A DNA stretch of 64,000 nt, taken from positions 1 to 64,000 of the forward strand of contig NZ_CP063845.1 in NCBI RefSeq assembly GCF_021018745.1, in the 5' to 3' direction. Under the pieces are notes generated by a model. It did not search any database, was not told the origin of the DNA, and was given only the letters and a program-made list of their open reading frames with translations. Source of the stretch: Gloeobacter morelensis MG652769 (GTDB taxonomy: Bacteria > Cyanobacteriota > Cyanobacteriia > Gloeobacterales > Gloeobacteraceae). A program made the position numbers and the translations under genes. The stretch's first letter is position 1, and each line of letters starts with the position of its first letter. Of this stretch, positions 7,436 to 15,373 are shown one piece after another.

Positions 7436-8887
7436 CTACTTCCCGAACGGGGGCCTGACGGCGGTGAAGCGTTGCGGACTGATGGCAATTTTGCCGCTCG
7501 CGGTCGTGACGACAATGCGCCCCGAGGCTGTGCCCACCGGTACTACGGCGTTAATCTCCGTGGATGAGACCACCGTAAACTGGGCAGGCACCCGCCCCGG
7601 ACCCAGTTTCTCAAACGTCACCGAGCTGACCCCCGTAAAGCCGGTACCGTGGATAAAAACGCCAACGCCCGGCCGTCCAAAAGGGAGGTTCAACGCCGTG
7701 ATGGTCGGAGCGGCACCTAACTCAAACGTGTTCAACAGAACCGCCACGTTGTCGGATCCGACGTTGGCGGCAACGATGTCCGGGTTGCCGTCGGCATCTA
7801 TATCTCCCAACGCCACTCCAAAAGGACCGACCCCACCGGTGGCAAAAGGAGTGGCAACCGTGAAATTGGCGCGGCCGTTACCCAGCAGTACCAGTGCCTG
7901 GTTGGCCCCAGCATCGTTTGAGACAATGTCCAGGTCGCCGTCGCTGTCGAGATCTGTCAAACCGGCAAAACTCGCGCCGCTTGCCAAAAAGTCGCGGCGG
8001 GGGCCGAAGTTGCCCCGCCCGTCGCCCAGGAGCACCGCCACCCCTCCGCCAGTATCAGAAAAGTAGTTGGCAGTCACGATGTCGAGGTCGCCGTCCCCGT
8101 CCACATCCCCCAGAGCCAGGGACGTTGGGCCGTCCACGGCGAAATTGCCGGCCGGGGCAAAACCACCCCGGCCGTCGTTCAACAGCACCGACACTTGGTC
8201 GGCGCGGGAGTCGACAACAGCAATGTCGAGGTCGCCATCGGCATCGACGTCGCCCAACCCGGCCGATTGGGGCAACTCGCCCACAGAATCGGTGGTGGAC
8301 ATGGCAAAACCGCCGCTGCCGTCGTTGAACAGCACCGTGAGATTACCGCCGTTCGAAGCGACCGCCAGGATATCTACATCTGTGTCGTTGTCCACGTCCC
8401 CCAGGGTGACAAAATCGGGAAACCCTGCCACCACCAGGCGATTGGGGGCGGCAAAACTGCCGTTGCCCTGATTTGCCAGTACCGAAAGTCCAGCAGCATT
8501 GAAATTGCTGTCGGCCGTGACAATGTCCAGGTCGCCATCCCCATCGATATCCCCCAGGGCCACAGACTCAGGCGCACTCCCCCCCACTGCAAAGGTGCCG
8601 ACTGCGGCAAAACCGCCGCGACCGTCGCCCAAAAGTACCGAGACATCATCGGAGTTGGAGTTGGCTGTGACGATGTCCAGGTCGCCATCATCGTCTAGAT
8701 CACCCAGCGCTGCAGCATAGGGAGCGGCCCCGGCGGCAAAGGTGGCGGGGGGCGCAAAATCGACTTGCGCCCGGGCAGGGACCGCCCACAGGGCCACCGT
8801 CCCCGCCAGACCCAGGCCCCAGATCCAGCCCCAGTCCGACCCAAGGGCGCGCCGCCAAAAGGCCGATGCATCAAAAGTATTCGCCAT
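7436..8887 (-). CDS. Secreted VCBS/FG-GAP repeat protein with C-terminal IPT/TIG domain
   Basis: This 483-residue protein has an N-terminal signal peptide (about residues 15-42, ending PARAQ). Seven tandem VCBS/FG-GAP beta-propeller blades follow, with calcium-binding loops such as GDLDDDGDLDIV, GDVDNDTDVDIL and GDIDADGNPDIV. The C-terminal 90 residues (APTITALNLPFGRPG onward) look like an IPT/TIG immunoglobulin-like domain. It is probably a surface or periplasmic calcium-bound propeller; its ligand is unknown. I chose the ATG at 8887 (MANTF); an ATG at 8893 is equally possible. It is convergent with pilQ, but a direct role in pili is not shown. Confidence 0.85.
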   Translation of the reverse strand: MANTFDASAFWRRALGSDWGWIWGLGLAGTVALWAVPARAQVDFAPPATFAAGAAPYAAALGDLDDDGDLDIVTANSNSDDVSVLLGDGRGGFAAVGTFAVGGSAPESVALGDIDGDGDLDIVTADSNFNAAGLSVLANQGNGSFAAPNRLVVAGFPDFVTLGDVDNDTDVDILAVASNGGNLTVLFNDGSGGFAMSTTDSVGELPQSAGLGDVDADGDLDIAVVDSRADQVSVLLNDGRGGFAPAGNFAVDGPTSLALGDVDGDGDLDIVTANYFSDTGGGVAVLLGDGRGNFGPRRDFLASGASFAGLTDLDSDGDLDIVSNDAGANQALVLLGNGRANFTVATPFATGGVGPFGVALGDIDADGNPDIVAANVGSDNVAVLLNTFELGAAPTITALNLPFGRPGVGVFIHGTGFTGVSSVTFEKLGPGRVPAQFTVVSSTEINAVVPVGTASGRIVVTTASGKIAISPQRFTAVRPPFGK

Positions 8888-8906
8888 AGTCATGTTCTGC
8901 ACAACG

Positions 8907-9044
8907 TTAGAGTGTGCCCACAGTACTCTGTCGATCGCCCGCAACCAAGTGAGCTTCTAACTTTGCGGTTTCGGGATCGCACCAGATGCCCTCGCCGCAC
9001 TCGCCGCGCAAGGCGTGCACGCACTGGGGGTATGCGCCTCTCAC
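8907..9044 (-). CDS. Possible 45-residue cysteine-containing small protein
   Basis: This short open frame starts with GTG and encodes about 45 residues, including YPQCVHALRGECGE and IWCDPETAKLEAHL. The core matches the fragment at 1-37, with only third-position base differences. That is evidence of selection on the protein. The frame stays open a little further upstream to a TTG, so the true start is uncertain. It ends 19 bases before the VCBS gene on the same strand and could be co-transcribed with it. It has three cysteines. The family is not recognised. Confidence 0.4.
   Translation of the reverse strand: MRGAYPQCVHALRGECGEGIWCDPETAKLEAHLVAGDRQSTVGTL
8990..9026 (-). repeat. Copy 2 of the conserved short coding-like segment
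   Basis: This segment matches bases 1-37 at 34 of 37 positions, in the same orientation, with all three differences at third codon positions of the minus-strand reading. Confidence 0.55.
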
Positions 9045-9083
9045 CCACCCGCTGTCGGACAAAACCAAGTGTCAGGTGTGAGG

Positions 9084-9224
9084 ATGAAAGCCTTTCCCAT
9101 CAAGGTCCCCGGGGAGATCGCAGAGCGCGAGACAGGAAAGCATCGGCCTGCAAGGGTACAGGCGTTCAGCGATTTTATGGTCGCGTTGGCCGCCCGGCTC
9201 CAAAGACGCGGCATCGCCGAATGA
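9084..9224 (+). CDS. Possible small basic protein, 46 residues
   Basis: The open frame begins MKAFPIKVPGEIAERE and ends LAARLQRRGIAE. It is basic and probably helical. It lies between a minus-strand small frame and the convergent amine oxidase/GtrA gene. No family is recognised and the ribosome-binding site is weak (GAGG too close to the ATG). It could be a remnant or chance frame, so I list it with low confidence. Confidence 0.25.
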   Translation: MKAFPIKVPGEIAERETGKHRPARVQAFSDFMVALAARLQRRGIAE

Positions 9225-9246
9225 AAGTGTTGCCCGATGGCCCTGA

Positions 9247-11142
9247 TTACTCGGCCCCGACGGCCCGCTCGTTGTTGGCAAACGAATAGAGTCTGTGGCC
9301 GGTGAAACTCAAGACCGCCACACAGGCGGCGCTGATCAGCCGGGCTACGGTCGCGTCCATCTGCGCGTCGTTGATGAGCAGCTGCAACAGCCCCAAATTG
9401 GCCAGCAGGCTGTTGAGGGCGACGGTGGCGAAGACCACGAACTGCAATCGCCAGTTGTGCCAGTAGACCCCGAAGACGAAGCGGCGGCTCAGGACAAAGT
9501 TGGTGGTGAGGCCCGCGAAGAAACTGACGCACAGCGCCGCCACGTACCAGAGCCCCAGTTGGGTGAGGGCCGCAAAGATCGCCACATCCACCACCGTCGC
9601 CAGGCCGCCGGTGATCAAGTAGCCCCCCATCTGGGAGCCGAGTCTGGCGATGGGCTCGGGGAGCTTCCATCCCCCGGTCACCGGTGGTTGTGGGGGAGCG
9701 GGGGTGGTTTTCTCGCCGGACTTGGCTTCTTCTTGATACTCGCTGTCGGAGTTGACCGACCAGAGGTCGTGCTTGCCGGGGCTGGCAACGTTCTCAGCAG
9801 CCAGGATGCCCATCAGCAAACTGTGATCTTGATTGTTGTACTTGAATGCTCCGTAGCGGCCCACCGCCTGCAGGTTGGCAAAACGGCCCAGATAGTCCTG
9901 AATCGTGGCCAGGGCCTGTTTGTAATTGCCCGCGTAAATCGGGTAGGTGCGCGGCAGGCGGACCACGAAGCCGTCCGAGACTTTCTGGTTGCCCAACAGC
10001 CCAATCCGGCGCAAATCGCGCCCGGCGCGGGCCACCAGTTCGTGGTCGGGCATCTTCCAGGTGCCGTCGAACTGGCACCAGTACTCGCAACACAGCGGTG
10101 TGCGGGTCCGATCGCCCAGCATATCCTGCGACCAGTTGGCAAAGTTGGTCACCCGCCCCAACTCGACGGTCGGATCATTGATGTAGAGCCAGTTGTCTGG
10201 AAAGAGATCTTCTCCTTCGACAAACACGTATACCAGCACCGTGTTGCGAAATTTCAGCGAGCGGGCTGCAGCAAGCACCTCCGCAGGAGCGGCCGGCTCC
10301 AACTGCTGGACAAGCAGCGACAGGGGAATCGAAGAGATCACCGCGGAGCATTCCACCACCGCCTCCCGGCCGCTCTGGCGGTCTTTGAGGGTGAGGGCGG
10401 TCACCCGTTCGCCCAAGCGATGCAGACCCACCACCTCGGTATCGAGCAGGACCGTCTGGCCGTGAGCGGTCAGATAATCGGCGGTGCGCTCGTAGAGTTG
10501 CCCCGAACCCAGGCGGGGGAACTGGAACTGGTCGATCAGGCTTTTGACCTTGCCGTCGTTACCCAGCAGGGCATTGCGGACCGCTTTGAGCAGCGACAGC
10601 CCTTTGATGCGCTGAGCGGCCCAGTCCGCCGAAATTTCGGTGCAGCGGATACCCCAGAGCTTTTCGGTGTAGCCCTCGAAGAAGATCTCATACAGCCGCC
10701 TGCCGAAGCGGGCGCTCACCCACTCGGCAAAATTCCTGGGGGCGCGGTTCGGGAACAGTTGGGCTGCAGCGTAGGAAAACACGATGCGGGCACTTTCGAT
10801 AAAGCCCAGTGAGAAAAGCGCTTCAAAGGCTTTGAGTGGATAGGAAAAATATTTGCCGCCGTAGTAGATGCGTGTGAGGCGGTTGACCGTCACCTGCTCA
10901 GACCCGAGCACCTCATCCCAGAAGGCGAGCACCGGAGCGAGCTTGGTGAAAAAACGGTGGGGACCGTAGTCGAGAATAAAGCCCTGGTGTTCGATGCTGC
11001 GGGCCAATCCGCCCACGCAGTGGTCGCGCTCGACGACCACAACGGGGTAACCCAACTTGGTGAGCGTATAGGCGGCGGCAAGGCCCGCCGGCCCAGCTCC
11101 CAGAACGTAAACGGGTGCAGAACCCTGGTCGAATTGGGACAT
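9247..11142 (-). CDS. FAD-dependent amine oxidase fused to a GtrA-like membrane domain
   Basis: This 631-residue protein has two parts. Residues 1 to about 470 form an FAD oxidoreductase resembling UDP-galactopyranose mutase/protoporphyrinogen oxidase-type enzymes: VYVLGAGPAGLAAAYTL dinucleotide loop, VVVERD, GGLARS and DYGPHRFFT. After a proline-rich linker, residues about 500-631 form a four-helix GtrA-like domain (GGYLITGGLATVVDVAIF, NFVLSRRFVF). GtrA proteins are linked to flipping or transfer of lipid-linked sugars. The start is the ATG at 11142; upstream sequence in the same frame is not convincing. The divergent neighbour is a GT-C glycosyltransferase, so a role in surface glycan synthesis is likely. 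Confidence 0.85.
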   Translation of the reverse strand: MSQFDQGSAPVYVLGAGPAGLAAAYTLTKLGYPVVVVERDHCVGGLARSIEHQGFILDYGPHRFFTKLAPVLAFWDEVLGSEQVTVNRLTRIYYGGKYFSYPLKAFEALFSLGFIESARIVFSYAAAQLFPNRAPRNFAEWVSARFGRRLYEIFFEGYTEKLWGIRCTEISADWAAQRIKGLSLLKAVRNALLGNDGKVKSLIDQFQFPRLGSGQLYERTADYLTAHGQTVLLDTEVVGLHRLGERVTALTLKDRQSGREAVVECSAVISSIPLSLLVQQLEPAAPAEVLAAARSLKFRNTVLVYVFVEGEDLFPDNWLYINDPTVELGRVTNFANWSQDMLGDRTRTPLCCEYWCQFDGTWKMPDHELVARAGRDLRRIGLLGNQKVSDGFVVRLPRTYPIYAGNYKQALATIQDYLGRFANLQAVGRYGAFKYNNQDHSLLMGILAAENVASPGKHDLWSVNSDSEYQEEAKSGEKTTPAPPQPPVTGGWKLPEPIARLGSQMGGYLITGGLATVVDVAIFAALTQLGLWYVAALCVSFFAGLTTNFVLSRRFVFGVYWHNWRLQFVVFATVALNSLLANLGLLQLLINDAQMDATVARLISAACVAVLSFTGHRLYSFANNERAVGAE

Positions 11143-11324
11143 GGCGGCTAATCTCAAAGCGGCAAAGGGGTGCGGCGCAGCGGGTAGCAGGCTGCAAAGC
11201 GTCGGACGGGTTTGCAGGGGCGCACAAGTTGCCAACCACGCTAACGCGATCGCCCCGGACCGACCACCGGCTTCCCCTGCATTGGTGAGCCTGTAGACTT
11301 TTCGGAAACGGCACAGGTGCAAGC

Positions 11325-12977
11325 GTGGCTCGGACAATCCTCCCCAACTGGAAAGACGTTGCAGCAATCGTCGGGCTCGCCCTCGTCTGGTGCCTCCTCG
11401 CTCTGCTGGTCAATCCCGTCGGGGACTTTCCCCTCAACGACGACTGGGCCTACGCCAAAGCCGTGCAGTCGATTCTGGACAAAGGGGATCTGCAGCTTAC
11501 CGACTGGGCACCCGCCAGCCAGATCGCTCAGGTGCTGTGGGGGTCTCTATTTTGTCTGCCCGCCGGTTTTTCCTTCACGGCACTGCGCTTCTCGACGCTG
11601 GTGCTTGCCTGGGTGGGGGCGGCCTCCACCTACGCCCTCGGGCGCGAACTGGGAGCCGGGCCGCTGCTTGCCTTGCTTGGGGCGTTGTTGCTGACGGCCA
11701 ACCCGATTTACGTAGATCTGGCCTTCACGTTCATGACCGACGTGCCCTTCTACGCCTTCTGCACCCCCGCTATCTGGCTGTTCGTCCGGGGGATCCGCAC
11801 GGGTGCGAACCGGAGCATTGTTCTCGGAACGCTATTGGCCGGCGCCGCGGTGCTGACGCGCCAGTTTGCCCTGGCGTTGCCGCTCGCTTTTGCCGCGGGC
11901 TACCTGGTGAAGCACGGCCTGCGGGTAGGTTCGCTGCTCAAAGCGGCACTGCCTGCAATAGTTGTGGTGACATGTCTCGCTTTCTACCAGGGGTGGCTTG
12001 CCGCGACCGGGCGGTTGCCCCAGACCTACAGCGAGCAGGCGGGCGAACTGGTGCGGATGCTCCTGAGTGCGGAGGGCCTGGGCCGCTCGGTCCGTTCGCT
12101 GGCGCAAGCGGCGCTCTACGTGGGGCTGTTTCTGGTGCCCTGGCTCATGGTGGCCACCGCCGGCCGCTGGCGGCAACTGGCAGGGCGCCAAAAGTGGTTT
12201 GCCGCCGGGGCGGGGGGAGTGTTTGCGGCGGCGATGGTGGCTATCGCCGCCGCCGGCAGGACTTCGCTGCGCGACGCCCTGATCCCCCAAATTTTTGGTG
12301 GGGTGCTCTACGACTGCGGCGCCGGCTTTCCGATTCTCAAGGATACTTTTACCCTCTGGCTACCCCATATCCCAACGGCCCCGGTAGGTCTCTGGCTCGC
12401 GATCACCGCCCTCGCCGCCGTCGGGGCAGGACTGATGGTCTTTGTGGCCGTCAGCCACAGCCGGGGCGAGCGATGGCGCGTCGCCTTCGCCTGGGTGGGT
12501 ATCGCGCTCTACTTCGTGCTGATTGCCCCTCGCACCGCTTCCTACGACCGCTATTTGCTATACTTTTTTCCGCTTGTCATGATCTTCGCCCTCGCACCGC
12601 CGCCGCGGGCTGTGCCCAATTCCCTCTTCGCAATCGCCCTGGTGCTGATTTTGGGCTACGGGGCGTTTGCCGCTGCGAGCGCCCACGACTACCTGGCCTG
12701 GAACCGGGTGCGCTGGCAGGTATTGCGCACGGCGATGGCGGAGGGGCGGCTCAGTCCCGACAATACCGACGGCGGCTTCGAGTTTAACGGCTGGTATCTG
12801 TACGACTCGAAGTACCGCGCCCAACCGGGCAAAAGCTGGTGGTGGGTGGACCGCGACGAATTTGTCTTTGCTTTTGGACCCATCGACGGCTACGCGCTCT
12901 ACGAGCGGCACCGCGTCGAGCGTTGGATGCCCGTCGGTGTCCAGGAAGTATTTATTTTGCGCCGCTCAGGCCGTTGA
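11325..12977 (+). CDS. GT39/ArnT-like membrane glycosyltransferase (GT-C fold)
   Basis: This 550-residue polytopic protein has many hydrophobic helices. A first periplasmic loop carries FPLNDDWAYAKAV, where the acidic DD pair matches the catalytic Asp of PMT/ArnT-type GT-C enzymes. The next loop holds FTFMTDVPFYAF. Such enzymes transfer sugars from polyprenyl-phosphate carriers on the outer face of the membrane. The start is a GTG. It overlaps the convergent endonuclease V gene by 26 bases. With the divergent amine oxidase/GtrA fusion it suggests a small glycan-modification locus. The acceptor is unknown. Confidence 0.8.
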   Translation: MARTILPNWKDVAAIVGLALVWCLLALLVNPVGDFPLNDDWAYAKAVQSILDKGDLQLTDWAPASQIAQVLWGSLFCLPAGFSFTALRFSTLVLAWVGAASTYALGRELGAGPLLALLGALLLTANPIYVDLAFTFMTDVPFYAFCTPAIWLFVRGIRTGANRSIVLGTLLAGAAVLTRQFALALPLAFAAGYLVKHGLRVGSLLKAALPAIVVVTCLAFYQGWLAATGRLPQTYSEQAGELVRMLLSAEGLGRSVRSLAQAALYVGLFLVPWLMVATAGRWRQLAGRQKWFAAGAGGVFAAAMVAIAAAGRTSLRDALIPQIFGGVLYDCGAGFPILKDTFTLWLPHIPTAPVGLWLAITALAAVGAGLMVFVAVSHSRGERWRVAFAWVGIALYFVLIAPRTASYDRYLLYFFPLVMIFALAPPPRAVPNSLFAIALVLILGYGAFAAASAHDYLAWNRVRWQVLRTAMAEGRLSPDNTDGGFEFNGWYLYDSKYRAQPGKSWWWVDRDEFVFAFGPIDGYALYERHRVERWMPVGVQEVFILRRSGR

Positions 12978-13656
12978 GGCTGGTGGGCTGGCGGGCCTGG
13001 CGCACCAGATTGCTGTACTTGTGGGCCTGGCGGGTCGGCTCCGGCAGCCGATAGCCCCGGCCGCAGCGCAGCACCCATTCGACGGCACTGTCCAGACCCA
13101 GGCGGTGGCCGGGGGAGACATAGACCGGCTGCACGCGGCTGCGGGTGCGCACGGCGCGCCCCACCACTTCGCCGCGCCAGAGCAGCTCCGCAACCGAGCC
13201 GGCCGCTTCGGCCACCTCTGCGGCAAGGCGACCCACCAGAATCGACTTGGCGCAGCCAATCGTGGGCACATCGAGAAAAAGGCCCAGGTGGGAGGCGATC
13301 CCCAGATGGCGCGGGTGGGCGTAGCCGTGGCCATCCACGATCACCAGGTCCGGCTTCTGAGACAGTTGGCCGATGGCGGCAAGAATCGGCGGCGCCTCCC
13401 GAAAGCTCAACAGTCCCGGAATGTAGGGAAAATCCACCGCCGCACTCACCGCCTGCCGGTCGATGACCTCGAGACCCGGATAGCTCAGTACTACCACCAC
13501 CGCGTGCACCAGGGCCTTCGGATCGCGGGGATTGAAGCTCACATCCACCCCGGCGACGCGCTGCACCCCCTCGGGTTCGCCCGTCCGGACGGTCTGGGCC
13601 GCCAGTTGTTTTTGTACTTCGCTCGCCTGTTGGGGCGTGAGATTCCAGGAATGCAT
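12952..13656 (-). CDS. nfi: Endonuclease V (deoxyinosine 3' endonuclease)
   Basis: This 234-residue protein carries all the main endonuclease V motifs: GVDVSF with the first catalytic Asp, FPYIPGLLSFREAP with the tyrosine wedge and Glu, DLVIVDGHGYAHP with the second Asp, GCAKSILVG, and YVSPGHRLGLDSAVEWV. The enzyme nicks DNA one base 3' of deaminated adenine (hypoxanthine). The ATG at 13656 gives the usual family length; the frame extends upstream but adds atypical sequence that overlaps the divergent beta-helix gene. Confidence 0.93.
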   Translation of the reverse strand: MHSWNLTPQQASEVQKQLAAQTVRTGEPEGVQRVAGVDVSFNPRDPKALVHAVVVVLSYPGLEVIDRQAVSAAVDFPYIPGLLSFREAPPILAAIGQLSQKPDLVIVDGHGYAHPRHLGIASHLGLFLDVPTIGCAKSILVGRLAAEVAEAAGSVAELLWRGEVVGRAVRTRSRVQPVYVSPGHRLGLDSAVEWVLRCGRGYRLPEPTRQAHKYSNLVRQARQPTSLNGLSGAK

Positions 13657-13692
13657 AGCTAAACTCGGGTCGGGTTCGTTCGGGACAGACAC

Positions 13693-15177
13693 TTGGGAAC
13701 TTTCAAAGAAGAGGCGACCGACATCCGCCGGTTCGGCTGCGTGGGCGACGGCAAGTTCGACAACTGGCAGGTGTTGCAAAAAGCACTCGCAGACGGCTGG
13801 ACGAACCTTTATATACCCGGAGGGTACTGGCGGATCACCCGGCCCCTGGTCGTCCCGGCTTCGCTAACGCGCGGAAGCACCGTGCGCATCGCCGGGCCCA
13901 GCAACGCCTACTCCATTATCCTGTGCGACCTGCCCGACACTTACGCCGATCGCGGCGCCCTCGAATACTTTGCCAATGCGGAGGGCTTCTCCTGGGGGAT
14001 CGTGCTCGAACACCTCCAGTTGCAGGGGAGTCACCGGGGCGGACCCGCCCGCTGCCACGGCATCTACCTCAAGCAGATCGCCTATCCGCTGTTCACCGAT
14101 GTCGCCATCAACCGCTTCGACGGCGCCGGGCTGCTCATCGACAAGTGCCAGGACGGCGAATTTCGCAACCTCAACATTCAAGATTGCGGCCGCAGCGCGG
14201 GCGATCCTGCCGACCCGGCCCAGACGCTCTATTCGGCGTTGCACCTGACCAACAGTGTGGTTCCAGGCGACGCCTGCAACATGCTGCGCTTCAACGCGCT
14301 GCAGTGCGAAAACAACCGCGTCTCACCCTATATCGCGGTGCGTCTGGGGGTAGGAATCGGCCCAATTGGGATCTTCTTCTCCCAGGTGCACGGCGAAGTG
14401 CGCGCAGCCGGACAACAGGGGCAACGCGAATTTCTGCGCGCCGAAGGGGGCGACTTTCAGTGCGAGGGCATGGCACTGGTGGGCTTCAAGACCGGCTTTG
14501 TCTTTACGGGCTACGGGGTGGCGACCTTTGCCAACTGCCGCAGCCTTTGCGGCATCCGCCACCCAACCCCCAACATCGTCGCCGGTTCGCTCATCTCCAA
14601 CTGCCCGGATGTGGGCAACCTCTACAGCAACGCCGTGCGGCCCGGCTTCAAAGTGGTCAACTCCGCCGTGGGCGATGTCCTCCTCGATTATCCGGGAGCA
14701 GCCAATCAACGCTTCAGCCACTGCGATCTAGGCCGTGTCGCCGTCAACCAGCAGGGCGGCACGGGTCTCGGGGTGTACATCACCCATTGCACGCTGGCCT
14801 CGCTGACTATCGATGCTGCCACCCACGGCCATTACGCCTTCAACGTGATTACGGGCGATCTGACCTGCCGGGGCCAAAACGGCGACAACCACTTCGTCGA
14901 TAATCGCGTGCTGGGCAGAACCTCGATCGTCCCAGGCAATTGCATCTACACTCCGAAGGCCCAGCAGGCGGCTTCCCCCGTCGCCCTCGATCCGGATTGG
15001 GGTGCCCTGGAGCCGATCCCCGACCCGCCCCGCCGCTACAGCGCCCGCGAAACCCAAAAACTGACCCAACTGGTCCGTCGTCTGCAGGTGCTGCTCAGGG
15101 CCGAAATCGCCCGCCGCCGCGATCTCGAAGCCCGTCTGATCGCCGCGCGACTGCTGGAGGAGCCGGCGGCCGAATGA
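13693..15177 (+). CDS. Right-handed beta-helix (pectate-lyase-superfamily) protein
   Basis: This 494-residue protein opens with TDIRRFGCVGDGKFDNWQVLQKAL, the N-terminal signature of pectate-lyase-type beta-helix proteins. Repeating short beta rungs follow with many Asn/Gly turns (for example LLIDKCQDGEFRNLNIQDCG). Residues about 430-494 form a charged, possibly coiled-coil tail (LTQLVRRLQVLLRAEIARRRDLEARL). No signal peptide is evident. The start is a TTG at 13693. Substrate and activity cannot be assigned; phage-tailspike-like or polysaccharide-binding roles are possible. Confidence 0.7.
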   Translation: MGTFKEEATDIRRFGCVGDGKFDNWQVLQKALADGWTNLYIPGGYWRITRPLVVPASLTRGSTVRIAGPSNAYSIILCDLPDTYADRGALEYFANAEGFSWGIVLEHLQLQGSHRGGPARCHGIYLKQIAYPLFTDVAINRFDGAGLLIDKCQDGEFRNLNIQDCGRSAGDPADPAQTLYSALHLTNSVVPGDACNMLRFNALQCENNRVSPYIAVRLGVGIGPIGIFFSQVHGEVRAAGQQGQREFLRAEGGDFQCEGMALVGFKTGFVFTGYGVATFANCRSLCGIRHPTPNIVAGSLISNCPDVGNLYSNAVRPGFKVVNSAVGDVLLDYPGAANQRFSHCDLGRVAVNQQGGTGLGVYITHCTLASLTIDAATHGHYAFNVITGDLTCRGQNGDNHFVDNRVLGRTSIVPGNCIYTPKAQQAASPVALDPDWGALEPIPDPPRRYSARETQKLTQLVRRLQVLLRAEIARRRDLEARLIAARLLEEPAAE

Positions 15178-15314
15178 GCCATCTCGACTCAATTTATGCG
15201 AACTGCATGCCTGTATTTAACGCTGCCAACCACGATTACGCGCGAAGGAAGCCCATGAAAACCGCATTTTTGCATTGCTCCCTTCCCCTCAATGGAGAGT
15301 ATCAGCCAATTCAG

Positions 15315-15347
15315 ACAGTATATCGAATCCATTGTCTGATATACTGT
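15315..15347. promoter_or_regulatory. 10-bp inverted repeat upstream of the radical SAM gene
   Basis: ACAGTATATC (15315-15324) is exactly complementary to GATATACTGT (15338-15347), 26 bases before the ATG at 15374. An overlapping alternative pairing CAGACA/TGTCTG is also possible. It could be an operator or an RNA switch. The surrounding 195 bases hold no other gene. Confidence 0.45.
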
Positions 15348-15373
15348 TACCCATTCTTGCGGTCCGGTTAGTC

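Noticed and set aside
5719-8720. Long open frames antisense to pilQ and to the VCBS gene
   Set aside because: They are shadows of GC-rich coding sequence with arginine/serine/proline-rich translations and no domain; the sense genes have clear families.
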